Part shown: positions 43,860 to 54,540 of the stretch, piece after piece
Layout of the letters: the number at the start of each line of letters is the position of its first letter
Numbering within the stretch: the stretch's first letter is position 1
DNA from: Cynocephalus volans
Taxonomy: Eukaryota > Chordata > Mammalia > Dermoptera > Cynocephalidae
Assembly: GCF_027409185.1 (NCBI RefSeq)
Contig: NC_084463.1
Location: forward strand, 74,013,852-74,077,851
DNA length: 64,000 bases
Direction of reading: 5' to 3'
The notes under the pieces: model-generated
Database searches by the model: none
Seen by the model: only the letters and a program-made list of their open reading frames with translations
Told to the model about the DNA's origin: nothing
Made by a program: the position numbers and the translations under genes

Positions 43860-46800
43860 CTAAGAGTAATAACAAGGGTTAAAATATTTGATATTCAATT
43901 AAAATCTTTAATTGTTTATTGACTACCTATTGTTCATCACATTCTGAGCTAAGCACAAGGAGTTTATAGCCTAGACAGAGATGTAAGCAAATATAATGCA
44001 CGTGTTCAATACTTCAATGAAGTATACATAAGGGGCTATGGAAGTACAGAAGAGAGAGTTTACTTCTGTCTGGGGTTTTAGAGAAGACTTTCTAGAGGAG
44101 GTTGTGCCTGAGTTAAGTATGTAAAGATGAGCAGAGTTCAGTAGTTGGAGAAGGGGAGGAGGAGAATTCCAGAGAGACTAAAGATTAAAAAATGTGTCTA
44201 AGCAATAAGAAACCATGGCCAGAGTACAGAATGTCAGTACATGTCAGAGTACAGAAACAACCTATTTCATGGTTTTGTTAGGAGAATGAAATGACAGGGT
44301 GTGTGTAAAATAGCTAGCACAGGACCTGCTGCATGAAAAGCTTCATAGGAGAAAGCAACTTCTGTTGCCATCTTTGTTCATTGTCAATTAGTCACTATTT
44401 CAATTGCATCACAAAAGATGGGCTGACTTCGGAAACTAGACAAAAATTTACATTTTTTAAAAAATGGAAAATGTGTTTTGAGCTTGAACTAACTTGCACA
44501 CAAGAAAAAAAAAAACTTGAGAAAAGCAACATTTTCATGTTTTGAAGCCTGCTGTACTTGATCTGCCCTCTACATTCTGGTCACGTATGCTGTCTCTATT
44601 TCACTTCCTTTATTTTTCACAGATTTAAATTTTACCTTAGGGACTTGGAAGGGAAGTGTATTCTCCTTAAACGTATAACATGTGCAATAATTGTATCTAC
44701 TCAAATCATTACTGGGAAGGACTCCATAGCCTCAATGTGAATGCACAGTGATAAGAGCATTACGAAATATTTATTGGGCATCTCATGTGGGCCAGGTATG
44801 GTGCTATACACTGCAAATTCATCAGAGAACAAGACCACATGGTGCCTTTCCTTGTGGCACTTGCAGTCTAGTATTGGAGACAGATCAGCAATGCAATGAA
44901 GTGTGATACATACTGCAGTGGGAAACATATTTGCTGCTATAGCAATGCACAGAGCAGGTACTTAGTCAAGATTTGGGGAATCAGAAACACTTCCTGGAGA
45001 ATGCCTATAGCAGATTCTTTTGGCTTAAAAAATGACAAGTGCCTCAGAATTTATGCTTCTGATTTTGACTATAGCATTGTAATGAATTAGAATTCTGATC
45101 ATCCACATGAGGTAATTAGAAAGCAAATTTATGGGTATAGGAAAGTATGTAAATTGGTGAGGACTGGCAGGGGAGTGACTATTTTAGAGGACACTGTTAT
45201 AACGGTTCGATAAATTACAATTCTTATGACAAAGAAAAATGTAGCCAGCAATGCATATCTAATGTTGCTATAAAATACAAAGTTGAAGAAAAATTTGTGG
45301 ATCAGTTGAGATTTAGGATCAAAAAGCAAAGGCAGGAAAAAAAGTCAGTTAAAGGTAGCAAAAGGAGTTTGAGATTAAATGTGGCTTTTACCAATACATC
45401 CAGGGAGATGCACAGCTACACATTGGTAAGTAGATACAGTAAGTGAAAAGATACATTAAATTAATGGTTAATCTTAGGTGCTTTACAGAACCTTGGCTCA
45501 TTTTAAAAGCCTGATTTAGAAAAGATGAGCAAGAATGAGAATATGAAAAAGCTAAGGAGTTATCAAGACATGTCAAAAATAGTTATTGACAATAAGAAGG
45601 CCAGGGAATTTTTTGAGAATTGGACATTTATAGATTGGCAGTTGCAATGACAGCTATCTTTATGCATAAAGGAACTTGTATAATGTATTGCCAAGACTAT
45701 TCTCAAATTCTATTTAAAACACTGACAACCAGCATCACATATCAAATTATGACTTAAAATAAATTTATTTGGTCAAATAAACCCCAAACCAAACCAAACA
45801 AGAAAAAACACAGAGATCAGTGGGTTATCCAAAGAAATGATCCTAACCAAAAAGTTAATGTGATGCTGCTATTCTCAAAGGTGTGATCTGGAAATAGCTA
45901 TTCCATATGTTTGATGGTAAAAGAATATTGAGGTGTGTGTGCTAAAACAACAGAATAACCTTTTTGCTGGTTATAGCCACAAGAACCCCTGAGAAAGATG
46001 GGTCCTATTAAAGTGACGGCCTATTTCTCCACTGAGCATCTTATAAATAGTTAATGGGGACAACTGCTCTTCATAATAGACGGTGAGAAATCCAAAGCCC
46101 TGGTGACAATGGGGAGGGTCAGCAAGATGAATGCAAGGTAGATGAACAGAATTTGGGAGGCACAAGTGCAGTGAGCAGTCACTGGTTGTAGAGGGACTGA
46201 AAGGACTTTTAAAAACAGGACTTCCTTATGGACAGTCTTCAGATGTTTGCTTATATGGTATGCCTTTCTATCTCAACCCGCTTCCCCAACATTCCCATGA
46301 ACTGTGGTTCACATACCTACCTGACACTATATTTCTGTTTCAATTAGAAAACATTAGGAGAAATTTAAAGCATAATTAAATGAAGAGAAGATAGTGTAAT
46401 GAACCTTGTGCACCCACCACCCAATGTAAGCCATTATATATGAGTTTTTTTAATTTGTGAAAACACAGGAGTGGAGTGAATATAAAATGAAGGAAGAGGT
46501 ATAAAATACAGGACATTAAAGAGACTAGAGTGGCTGTAAACTATAAGCTCCCCGAGAAGCTGGAGAAATATAGATGTGGGCTTCAGAATTTTACAGGGTG
46601 TGGAATACATTACCAATTTAATTGTACCCATATCTTAGGAGTCTGGATGGCCCTAACTGATATCTAAGTTGCATAAAGAAATAAAAATCTCTACCCATAT
46701 TGACGAATCATATAATAACTAGTAAACTTTAAGCCTGATTTTCCCCTACTCTCCCTAGCTCTGTAAACAGGTAGAAAATAGAGGTGTGGGGGTGGGGTGG

Positions 46801-47680
46801 GGGGAGTGTATGGTTTATGAGACTTTGTATCTAGAAAAATAGAGCTTCTAGATATAGACTAGAAAAACTAATTTTTTTTTCTTGATTTATTGTCTTAGGC
46901 CCTTCTCCTGAATTCTTTCCTACTGTCTGTGTCTTTTCTCAATAGATAGATGTTTCTCTTTGTGGGGAAGGGGACATCTGCACAAGTGAAGGCATTTAGT
47001 ATTATTTTCCCTCTCATTCAGATTTAATTCTGTGTGTGGAAAATAAGGTGGGGATAAGATGGCTGTTTTACCTCATAATCTTGGCAAACTTATTTAATAG
47101 TGTAAAGAGAAAAAAAAAGACTTCATTTTCAAGATCATTAAGAATTATGGCTGAATATACTTGAGCCCATAGTTTTGTTTTTGATATTTCTTAGCAATGC
47201 CAGTAATGGTTAGGCTCATAACATGGGCAAAATTAGTAAGAACTCCAGATATAACCCCAAACTAGGAGAGTTATAAAAACGAAGTTTTCTTCATTTAAAA
47301 ACATTTGTTTGAGAAAAATAAGTAAAATTAGAAAAACTTTTGTTTGAAGTTCTGTTTCACTTTCCCAATCATTTATAAATAATATATTAATAAACTACTG
47401 TATGCAGTTGATTCCAAATTGGGAAATGTAAGTGAAATAAAAAAAAAGTAGCATGTGTTAGCGGATCTGAAGTCATAAATAGGCTAAATAAATTAGCAAA
47501 TTTGATTCAACTACTCAAATGGGAAGTTATTTTGAGTGGAAATAATTTGTATTATTGTTTATTAAAATAAGGATTGTTTATGATAGACAACCTTTTCCAA
47601 CATTTTTCTGGTTCTTTATGCTTCTACTGCTCTTTCTTGTTAATGGAAGCTATGACATCTTGAAATGATTGCTACTAAAT

Positions 47681-47710
47681 CTGGACTTCTTAAAATTCCA
47701 AGAAGTCCAG
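47681..47710. repeat. Perfect 11-bp inverted repeat
   Basis: CTGGACTTCTT (47681-47691) and its exact complement AAGAAGTCCAG (47700-47710) are separated by 8 bases. It lies within a CNTN5 intron, so the transcript could form a short stable hairpin. No miRNA-like longer stem is visible. Confidence 0.9.
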
Positions 47711-48027
47711 GATTTCTTAGACAGTCTCAAAAATAGAGCAAAGAGAATTTTCACCAGTAGGTAATGCTTAATGCTTATCTGAATGAATTTAATTTTAATG
47801 TGTTACATATGACACAATGACGTAAGGCTCAATTCCATCCTTTTTTCCCCCTATATTCTCGGCCACTTTTGAGGGCCCTGATGAGATTTTGTGATAGGGA
47901 GACCTCTTTTCTTCCTCCTAACATCTTTGAAACAGAACTTCTCTCATCATCATATCTTTCTCTGATAATATCTTGTAGTTGTACATGTTGTGGACACCTC
48001 AATCTCAAGTAAGGAATTAAGATCCAT

Positions 48028-48245
48028 GTTGCTGTGGCTTGAATGTGTCCCCTCCAAAATTCAGGTGTTGCCAGTGTTATAGTATTAAGAAGTGTGGGGT
48101 CTTTAAGAGGTGATTAGATTGGCTAGGAGGACCTCTCCCCCTGTGAATGGGGTTAAAACCCTTCTGAAAGAGGCTTCACACAGCTCTTGGCCCTCTTGCC
48201 CCTCTGCCTTCTGCCACGTGAGGACAGAGCATTTCTCCTCTCAGG
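48028..48245 (+). repeat. MLT1-type MaLR LTR fragment
   Basis: It starts 'tgctgtggcttgaatgtgtc' and runs through 'cccctccaaaattcaggtgt', 'tctttaagaggtgattagat', and 'ctgccttctgccacgtgagg'. This is the 5' half of an MLT1-like LTR as I recall it. The 3' half is missing or unrecognisable. Confidence 0.65.
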
Positions 48246-48915
48246 GGGAGGTTAAGATGATAAATAGGATCTGACATTATGGAACAAGAAGGTGAGGTTA
48301 GGCCAATTCAATACATAGACCACCTATATTTTAAAATGAGAGAAAAAGTTGTTTTTCTCACAAACAAACTGTATAAATGCTTTCATATTTCCAGATCTTG
48401 CTGGCATAGAGGGATGACTGTATTTGAGATGTGGTGGTTATTTTGGAACTTGCTCTCTCTCTCCCCATGGACTGTTTACTCTCTAGTATGCTACCCCTAG
48501 CATTTTTTTCTTCTTCTGTTTCTTTGCTAATAGAAAGTCTTTCTACTTAAACCAACTCATCCAGTCTTTGCCATCTGCCAGCAAAGGTCAGCTGGGGGAA
48601 TATGCCAGAATTCTCTGCCTAAATTCTGCTGGTCCTGACTCCATGCTTCACGGAACCGTCTTTATCCTATATTCCGACCACTGCTGCTTTTCTCATTCAT
48701 TCCTCTCACCCTTCCTATGTCTTGTGCAGCTGAAACTGATTTTGACAACCTTGGCTTCCCCACCTGTAAGAGGGCTCTCTTTCTAAGACAGAGGTAGAAA
48801 ATGATAGAAAACAGAAGGTTTGCAAGTGGGTCTTTTTATGCCTTATGAATTGTCTAGCCTCATAGTAATAATTTTGGCAATAAGCGTCTTTGCAAGGGAG
48901 TGAAGAAACACTGAC

Positions 48916-49028
48916 CTTGTAACCCATGACTTCAGATTCATTGGCTAATGGTTTGACAGGTTCCCAGCCCAGAGAAACCTGAGAGCCTTGCTGCTCCCAC
49001 CTGAGGTTGCTAGGTGCTTGACTAGGAG
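48916..49028 (-). CDS. CNTN5: Contactin-5 coding exon (start of FNIII-4)
   Basis: After the acceptor 'ttttattttgcag' the exon supplies two bases that complete a Pro codon, then 37 codons from [16 protein letters not shown] to NESEVMGYK, ending exactly at a codon boundary before donor GTCAGT. It is the first half of the fourth fibronectin type III domain, including the conserved Trp pair (LRW, LGW) and one N-glycosylation sequon (NES). The wording matches human CNTN5 closely as I recall it, which separates it from contactins 1-4 and 6. Confidence 0.96.
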
Positions 49029-49456
49029 CTGCAAAATAAAAAGTGAAAGTGAACTGAAAGTGATTCTTCATTTCTTCACTTAAATCCTTGTGAGTATTTC
49101 AGTCTTTTCTTGTGTTGGCTGGCCCCAGAAGCTTCCTTCCAGCTGGAGTCAGATGAGGGTTTTGCTTCGGGAGTGTCATTTTAATAGCTATTTTACTGAG
49201 CTTTTGAACTTGAATCCTTTTATCTCCCTTCTGTGTCAAGATCGCTTAGCCTTGTTTCACAGGAAGATAACCTTTATCTACTGTGAATGCAAAATTTTCT
49301 GAGCGAGTTTTGAAATTCAGACCTAAGCATTGAAGGAAGACTATGAATCAAAACTCCCCCTTTGACTCTGCTTATTATGTACTTCACATGGCTTGCAGAA
49401 ATGTTAAATGACATTTCTCTTTTGTCTGAAACAAACAAAAAGTCCAGGTCACTTAC
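49029..49456 (-). other. CNTN5: CNTN5 intron (428 bp)
   Basis: A short intron between donor GTAAGT (49451-49456) and the acceptor GCAG (49029-49032). Nothing else is recognised in it. Confidence 0.9.
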
Positions 49457-49643
49457 GGGATTTCTTGGTGGTTGCGCTCACTTCACTGCTAGGTGGCCCG
49501 TATCCAGCTGCATTGTAAGCCCTCACTGTGAAGTGATATAAGGTATTTCCTTCTAATCCTGTCAGGATGATGGATGACTCATTCCCCCTAGTTTTCACTG
49601 TTTCTGCTGCATCTTCTTGTTCCATGTCTTTCCAGTACCCGAT
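49457..49643 (-). CDS. CNTN5: Contactin-5 coding exon (FNIII-3 second half)
   Basis: 62 codons plus one base: [20 protein letters not shown]... to ...[15 protein letters not shown] and the first base of Pro. The acceptor is 'ctgttgacag' and the donor a strong GTAAGT. The block is the C-terminal half of the third fibronectin type III domain, with the conserved [19 protein letters not shown] strand and one N-glycosylation sequon (NES). The preceding exon, which would hold the first half of this domain, is not found up to position 64000. Confidence 0.96.
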
Positions 49644-51439
49644 CTGTCAACAGATTATCATACAACAGATTAATTTTAAAATTTCTCCTATGCTGTGACT
49701 TTTTGCACTTTTTGTCATTTTTTGGATGTTGCTGGAGCCTATCCCGAGGAAGAGATCACTCCTGTATCACCCAATTAATAGGTCCTACTAATGAGGACAA
49801 AATTGCAGTCCTAGTCACTGCCTGATTTGTGTCTGTGTAGACTATGGCTCCACAGCACTCAGCAAAGCAACAAAAGGTGCTGCCTTGTAGCCTGGTGGTA
49901 TGAAAGAGCAGAAAATGCATCCTGACATTAAGGGGAAAAAAATCTGACATGAATAATAAAAGAGAAAATAGTCTGCCTTGGGCAGAAGTAATCAGTAGGA
50001 AGCAAAACGAAACATGCAAATACCAAGAATTTGTTACAGGGGAGTTTGAGAGAGGTTGTATACTACAGAATAAGTACAGGAATATTTTCCCAAAAGAGCT
50101 AGAATCTATTGTGTTAACAGAAAATTTTTAAATTCTCAGAAATTTTAATAGCCAATATTATACTCAGGATATTAAGAATCCCTTGTAATTCTATACTTTT
50201 ATTTGACAAAGCAGAACTATGTTTGTATTTATAGTGCAAACCAAAATCAGGTTATTGAAGTTTAGGCAAAACAGTAAAAAAAAAAAAAAATCAGTCAAAA
50301 TTGAAGAAGTGCTTTTCTCTCATAGATCATCAGAACCATTTACTACTCAAAACCACGCAACTTTTAATTATCTGAGAAAGAGGCATGGTCACTGTTTCCT
50401 CTTGGGTGTCACTAAAGATGAATCACACAAGCTGTATCAATTTAATGGAGAAGAGGTGCCAGAAAACTCATGATTCCTTGGTGTGATTTAAATGTAGACA
50501 AATAGCATTGCAAGAATAGGGGAGGTAGACGGACAGGAAGAGCTTTCTGTCAAAGCATTGTTTGTGCATTGAGATCATCTTTCCCGGTTATGAGCTCGTG
50601 CTGGCTGGTCTCATACCAAATTTAATCCCTTTGTGAGAATCAGTAATGGTCTCTGTGTAGCTAAGGCTTAATACTGAGCATATTTTTAACAGAAAAAAAA
50701 TCTATTTTCAAGCTACAAAATTGGCCAAGAAGTCATTGGATGAATTAACACATCTCCTTCCTTTCCAATGATATAACTGATTTCCTGTTCTGTTTCAATT
50801 TTCCTTAACTGGTCATATTATTTTAGATATAATTAAATACATATTTTGAGAGAACTGAGTATGAATAAATTAAACAAATTACAGATTTGATACAAATACA
50901 AGTTTCAATACAAATTCTGCACTTCTATATTGAATATTTTATGTTCTGATTAATCACCACAAAATTAAACCTTCCAAGTAAAAGACAAAATATGTTTTCT
51001 AAGTAACTGATTGTGAGAGAAAAACAAATTCTATCTGTACCAGCTGAAACCAGAGGTTTGGATTTCCCTTTAGGGAAATCATACATTATTATTTTTAGCA
51101 TATAGAATATTAAAAAAAAATAAAGAATGGAAGAGTTACTAATTTATGGTGAAATGATAATTTACCTTTTTTTATGTGGGAGAGGGTAAAACAAAAAAAG
51201 TTGAAGTTTAACATAGTGCATCTTTCTTGATTCTTGGAATTGAGTTTTCATAGTATTAACAATTAACACACACTTTTCTTAAGTTGAAACCTTTTCTTCG
51301 TTAGGTTTCTTTCCTCAGATATAGATTTCATCAACCCTTAAACTTTGAACTCTCTGTCTGAAATCACTTGCAATGAAGTTAAAAACATACAAAAAATACA
51401 AATATTTACTTACAACTGAAAAATAGACAACCTACTATT

Positions 51440-51900
51440 TTCACATGCTCACACAATTGTTTTCTTTTTTGTATATCCCTTCCTATATTATTACACATAC
51501 TTGATAATAATTCTGATAATATGTACCTATAATTTTATGTCCCACTTTTATTCTCTAACATTGTAGTTACATATAAGTATTTTCCCATTTAAAAAACTAA
51601 CATTCTAGTATATGTCTATGTACCCTATATTATTTAACCCTTGTCCTATTGTGGAACATTTGAGCAGCTTCTAACTTTGCTCTTTAAATTAAAATGTTGC
51701 CATGGATGTCTTTATGTATATAGTTTCCACATATTAATTAATTTTCCAGAATACATTCTAGAAAAGAGATTATGGGTTTCAATGTTATAAAAATTTTTAT
51801 GTTTTTTAATACAAAACTGTCGCACTGATTTTCAAAGAGTTTGTACTAATTTTCATTTCCAACAAAAATGTATGAATCTAAGAATTCACCATACTTTTGC
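51440..51900 (-). mobile_element. Old L1 (L1M/HAL1-like) fragment
   Basis: The plus-strand text follows the reverse of an old LINE ORF2/3' region: 'gttgccatggatgtctttat', 'cattctagaaaagagattat', 'gagtttgtactaattttcat' and 'caacaaaaatgtatgaat'. Strongly decayed. Confidence 0.45.
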
Positions 51901-51904
51901 AAGG

Positions 51905-52075
51905 TCTAGGCAGATCATGGGTTTGAAGACAGAAGACCTATATTTGAATCTCACTTTTGGTATTTGAGAGCCATATGTAACGCAAGAAGTGACTTTAACC
52001 TGTCATTCTCCTTATCCTTGTATATAAAACAGGCATAATAGTACTTACTTCAGTTTTATGAATTGTTTTTTTGGA
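51905..52075 (+). repeat. MIR SINE fragment
   Basis: 'gtttgaagacagaagaccta' and 'tatttgaatctcacttttgg', then 'acaggcataatagtacttac', match MIR order. Diverged. Confidence 0.55.
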
Positions 52076-52624
52076 CAGCTCCCATATTGTTACTCAACCA
52101 CTTCAACTATTTTGTTTCTGGATGTTTAGTTTTTCTGATTTTTGTTATTCGTAGATATATTAGTTTTCTTTTTGTATCCTTCACATTCTGATTTTCTAAT
52201 TTTGTCTTTGGAAAATTATTTTTATTTAAAATTAGAATGGTACATAATATTACTAGTGACAGGCAGGAAGTATGAATTCTGAGTTATATAATACCTTTAA
52301 CAGAGAAGATTTGAACCTAAATCGACAGGATTGTTCTTCTTAGCAGATACTCCATTTTCTCCAAAGGTGACTCTCCAGTATAATAATCATTTTAACTGTA
52401 CAGATAGTATATTTGATTTTCTAGTGTGATGACTCTAAGATATTCAAGTCACACACAATCCCGTTCTCCTTACATGAACTTACAGAATCTAAAAATCCAT
52501 GATTTTTGCCATATGCAGTTGATGATTCCTGGGTGAGTTGTGAACTTTCCCCTATTTCTCAATCTTTATTCAGTCATATCAAATCATTGAAGAATTCTTC
52601 CTAATATTTTATCCACTCTTACTC

Positions 52625-52870
52625 TATTTACCACTTTTTAAAAGACTGTATTTTTAAAGAAGTTTTAGGTTCACAGCAAAATTGAGAGGAAGATACAAAG
52701 ATACCCTTATATCCCCTGCCCCCACACATGCAAAGCCTCCCACATTATCAACATTCCCTACCAGAAGTGGTACATTTCCTACAGTGGATAAGCCTATGTC
52801 GAACCATCCTCTTATCCAATTTTTGTTACTTGTTAGGTTTTAAAAATTCAACTCCTTTCTTAGCTTTTGT
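52625..52870 (+). mobile_element. Old L1 (L1M) 3' UTR fragment
   Basis: 'gttttaggttcacagcaaaa', 'ttgagaggaagatacaaag' and 'cctgcccccacacatgcaaa', then 'ccagaagtggtacatttcct', are a well-known L1M 3' UTR block. No coding capacity. Confidence 0.65.
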
Positions 52871-53189
52871 ATTCACTTATTTCCATATCTTGAATTGCAC
52901 TCAATGATAACTATTCATTCAATATTGTATTCCCCAAATTAAATAGACAGCACTCTACTTTCTGCTGTTATTAAATGTTGTAGAAGATAATTTTTTTTAA
53001 GTTTGTACCTTTGAACATAAATTTTTCTTTCTTCTAGGGAACTTACAGGTTTTATTGTTTGTTTGTTTGTTTTTTAAATAATCAAGATATATATTGAATT
53101 GTAAATATTTTGCCAAGTCTTTGGTTTTTAAAATGAATTAATTCAGATAATCATTCAAAAATATTTTTTGAATATGTATTATTTCTCAA

Positions 53190-53765
53190 ACACTGTGCCT
53201 GCAGTGGGGATCAACGTTGAGTTGAAATAGACTTAGTCCCTGTGTCTACTGAGGGCACTAGTCATTGAACGAAAAACCACACAACAAATGTAAAATTGCG
53301 GTTTTGACAAGGGCCCTATGGAAAGCCACATATTGGTAGAAATTTACCAGGGGAGATAGGATGCGGTGGGGAGAGGCTAGTTAGGGAAGTCTTCACTGAG
53401 GCAGAGATGGTTGAGCTGAGGGGCTGAGAGATGAGCAGGAGCTACATAGGCAGAGGGAGGGAAGGCAGAGGGAGGGTGTGTGCAGTCTGCAGAGGGGAGC
53501 GTGGTGTGCCCCCCACCTGCGTTGGTGCAGAGGGAGAAGGGGAGTGTGGTGCACCTCGATCCTAGAGAGGCAGGATGCAGCCAGATCTTGTAGCTGGCTG
53601 TGACAACGAGTTAGGATGGTTACAAAAATGTGTCCTAAGAGCAAATGTAGTACATTAAAGGCTTTTAAGCAAAGATAAAGGTGGGAGTGTACACATCACA
53701 TGATCAGATTTGTATTTTGAAAAAGATACAGCAGTGGAAATATTTTTTTTCTTTGTTTTTGTTTT
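53190..53765 (+). repeat. Unnamed ancient interspersed repeat, first part
   Basis: Text such as 'agtcttcactgaggcagaga', 'gctgagagatgagcaggagc' and 'atgatcagatttgtattttg' recurs genome-wide in mammals. I cannot name the family. The matching continuation lies at 54225-54540, so the L2-like piece between them interrupts it. A local 15-bp repeat of 'ggcagagggagg' occurs near 53450-53480. Confidence 0.4.
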
Positions 53766-53772
53766 TAATGTA

Positions 53773-54190
53773 CATGGATCAAGCCACTCCTCTGCTAAAA
53801 ACCCACCATAGCTTCCTACTGCATTTAGAATCAATTCCAACTCCTTCCTCATTATGGCTTGCAAGGCTCTACCTGATACTGCCCCACCTTATATCTCACC
53901 TCACTTTGTTCAACGCCTTTCAGCAAAACGGGCCTCAAACACTCAATCACCTTCTTGATTTAGGGCCTTTGAACTTTTGGTGATGGCTGCTAGAAAGCTC
54001 TTTCCAGAGTTCTCCAAATGGCTATCTTCTTTTTGTTCACCTAGCTTTCAGCTTAGTTGAGAAGCTTCCCCTCACCACTTCTCTTAAAAAACCACCCCTC
54101 CCTTAGTCATTCTTGCTCATCTTATTCCGAGTTTTGCTATAATTATTATTGTTATAATTATTATTACTTACAATGATCACTGTATGAAAT
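53773..54190 (+). repeat. L2 LINE 3' end
   Basis: It follows the L2 3' consensus: 'ccactcctctgctaaaaacc', 'cttgcaaggctctacctgat', 'tagggcctttgaacttttgg', 'gagaagcttcccctcacca'. It is the best-preserved L2 piece in the window. Confidence 0.65.
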
Positions 54191-54224
54191 TACCCTAATT
54201 TGTCTGTTTTATAGTTTGCTTTAT

Positions 54225-54540
54225 GATGGCATACAGACACACTCAGTAATTCATCTTTCTGAATAAATGGTTGCAATATGAAAACAGATTGGAAGGGCGC
54301 TAGAGTAGATACAAGGAAGAGCACTGAGGGGACATTGCTGGAGTCTAGGAAAGAAATGAGAATAGCTTGGACTAGGGTTACGGTGATGGACATAGAGATG
54401 TGTACAGAATCAAGAAATATTTAGAAAATAAAATCAACAGATCTTGGTGATGGATTAATTATGGGGGTGACAGAGGGAGCTGTTAAGGTTTTAATATTTC
54501 ATGAAAGGCTGTGAGATTTCTCTATCTTAAATGTAGAAAT
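54225..54540 (+). repeat. Unnamed ancient interspersed repeat, second part
   Basis: 'acagattggaagggcgctag', 'aatagcttggactagggtta', 'cagatcttggtgatggatta' continue the family seen at 53190-53765, in the same orientation. Confidence 0.4.

Larger units (their letters stand above)
43860..48915 (-). other. CNTN5: CNTN5 intron (5.1 kb)
   Basis: Bounded by donor GTCAGT (48910-48915) and acceptor TTAG. It contains old repeats at about 44060-44240 and 44755-44910 (unnamed types), 46330-46430 (L1M-like), an MLT1-type LTR at 48028-48245, and an 11-bp perfect hairpin at 47681-47710. The remaining sequence is unassigned. Confidence 0.85.

Noticed and set aside
48715..49071. Whole 118-codon minus frame as a single exon
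   Set aside because: Only 48916-49028 is coding; the frame runs through a donor and an acceptor into intron sequence.
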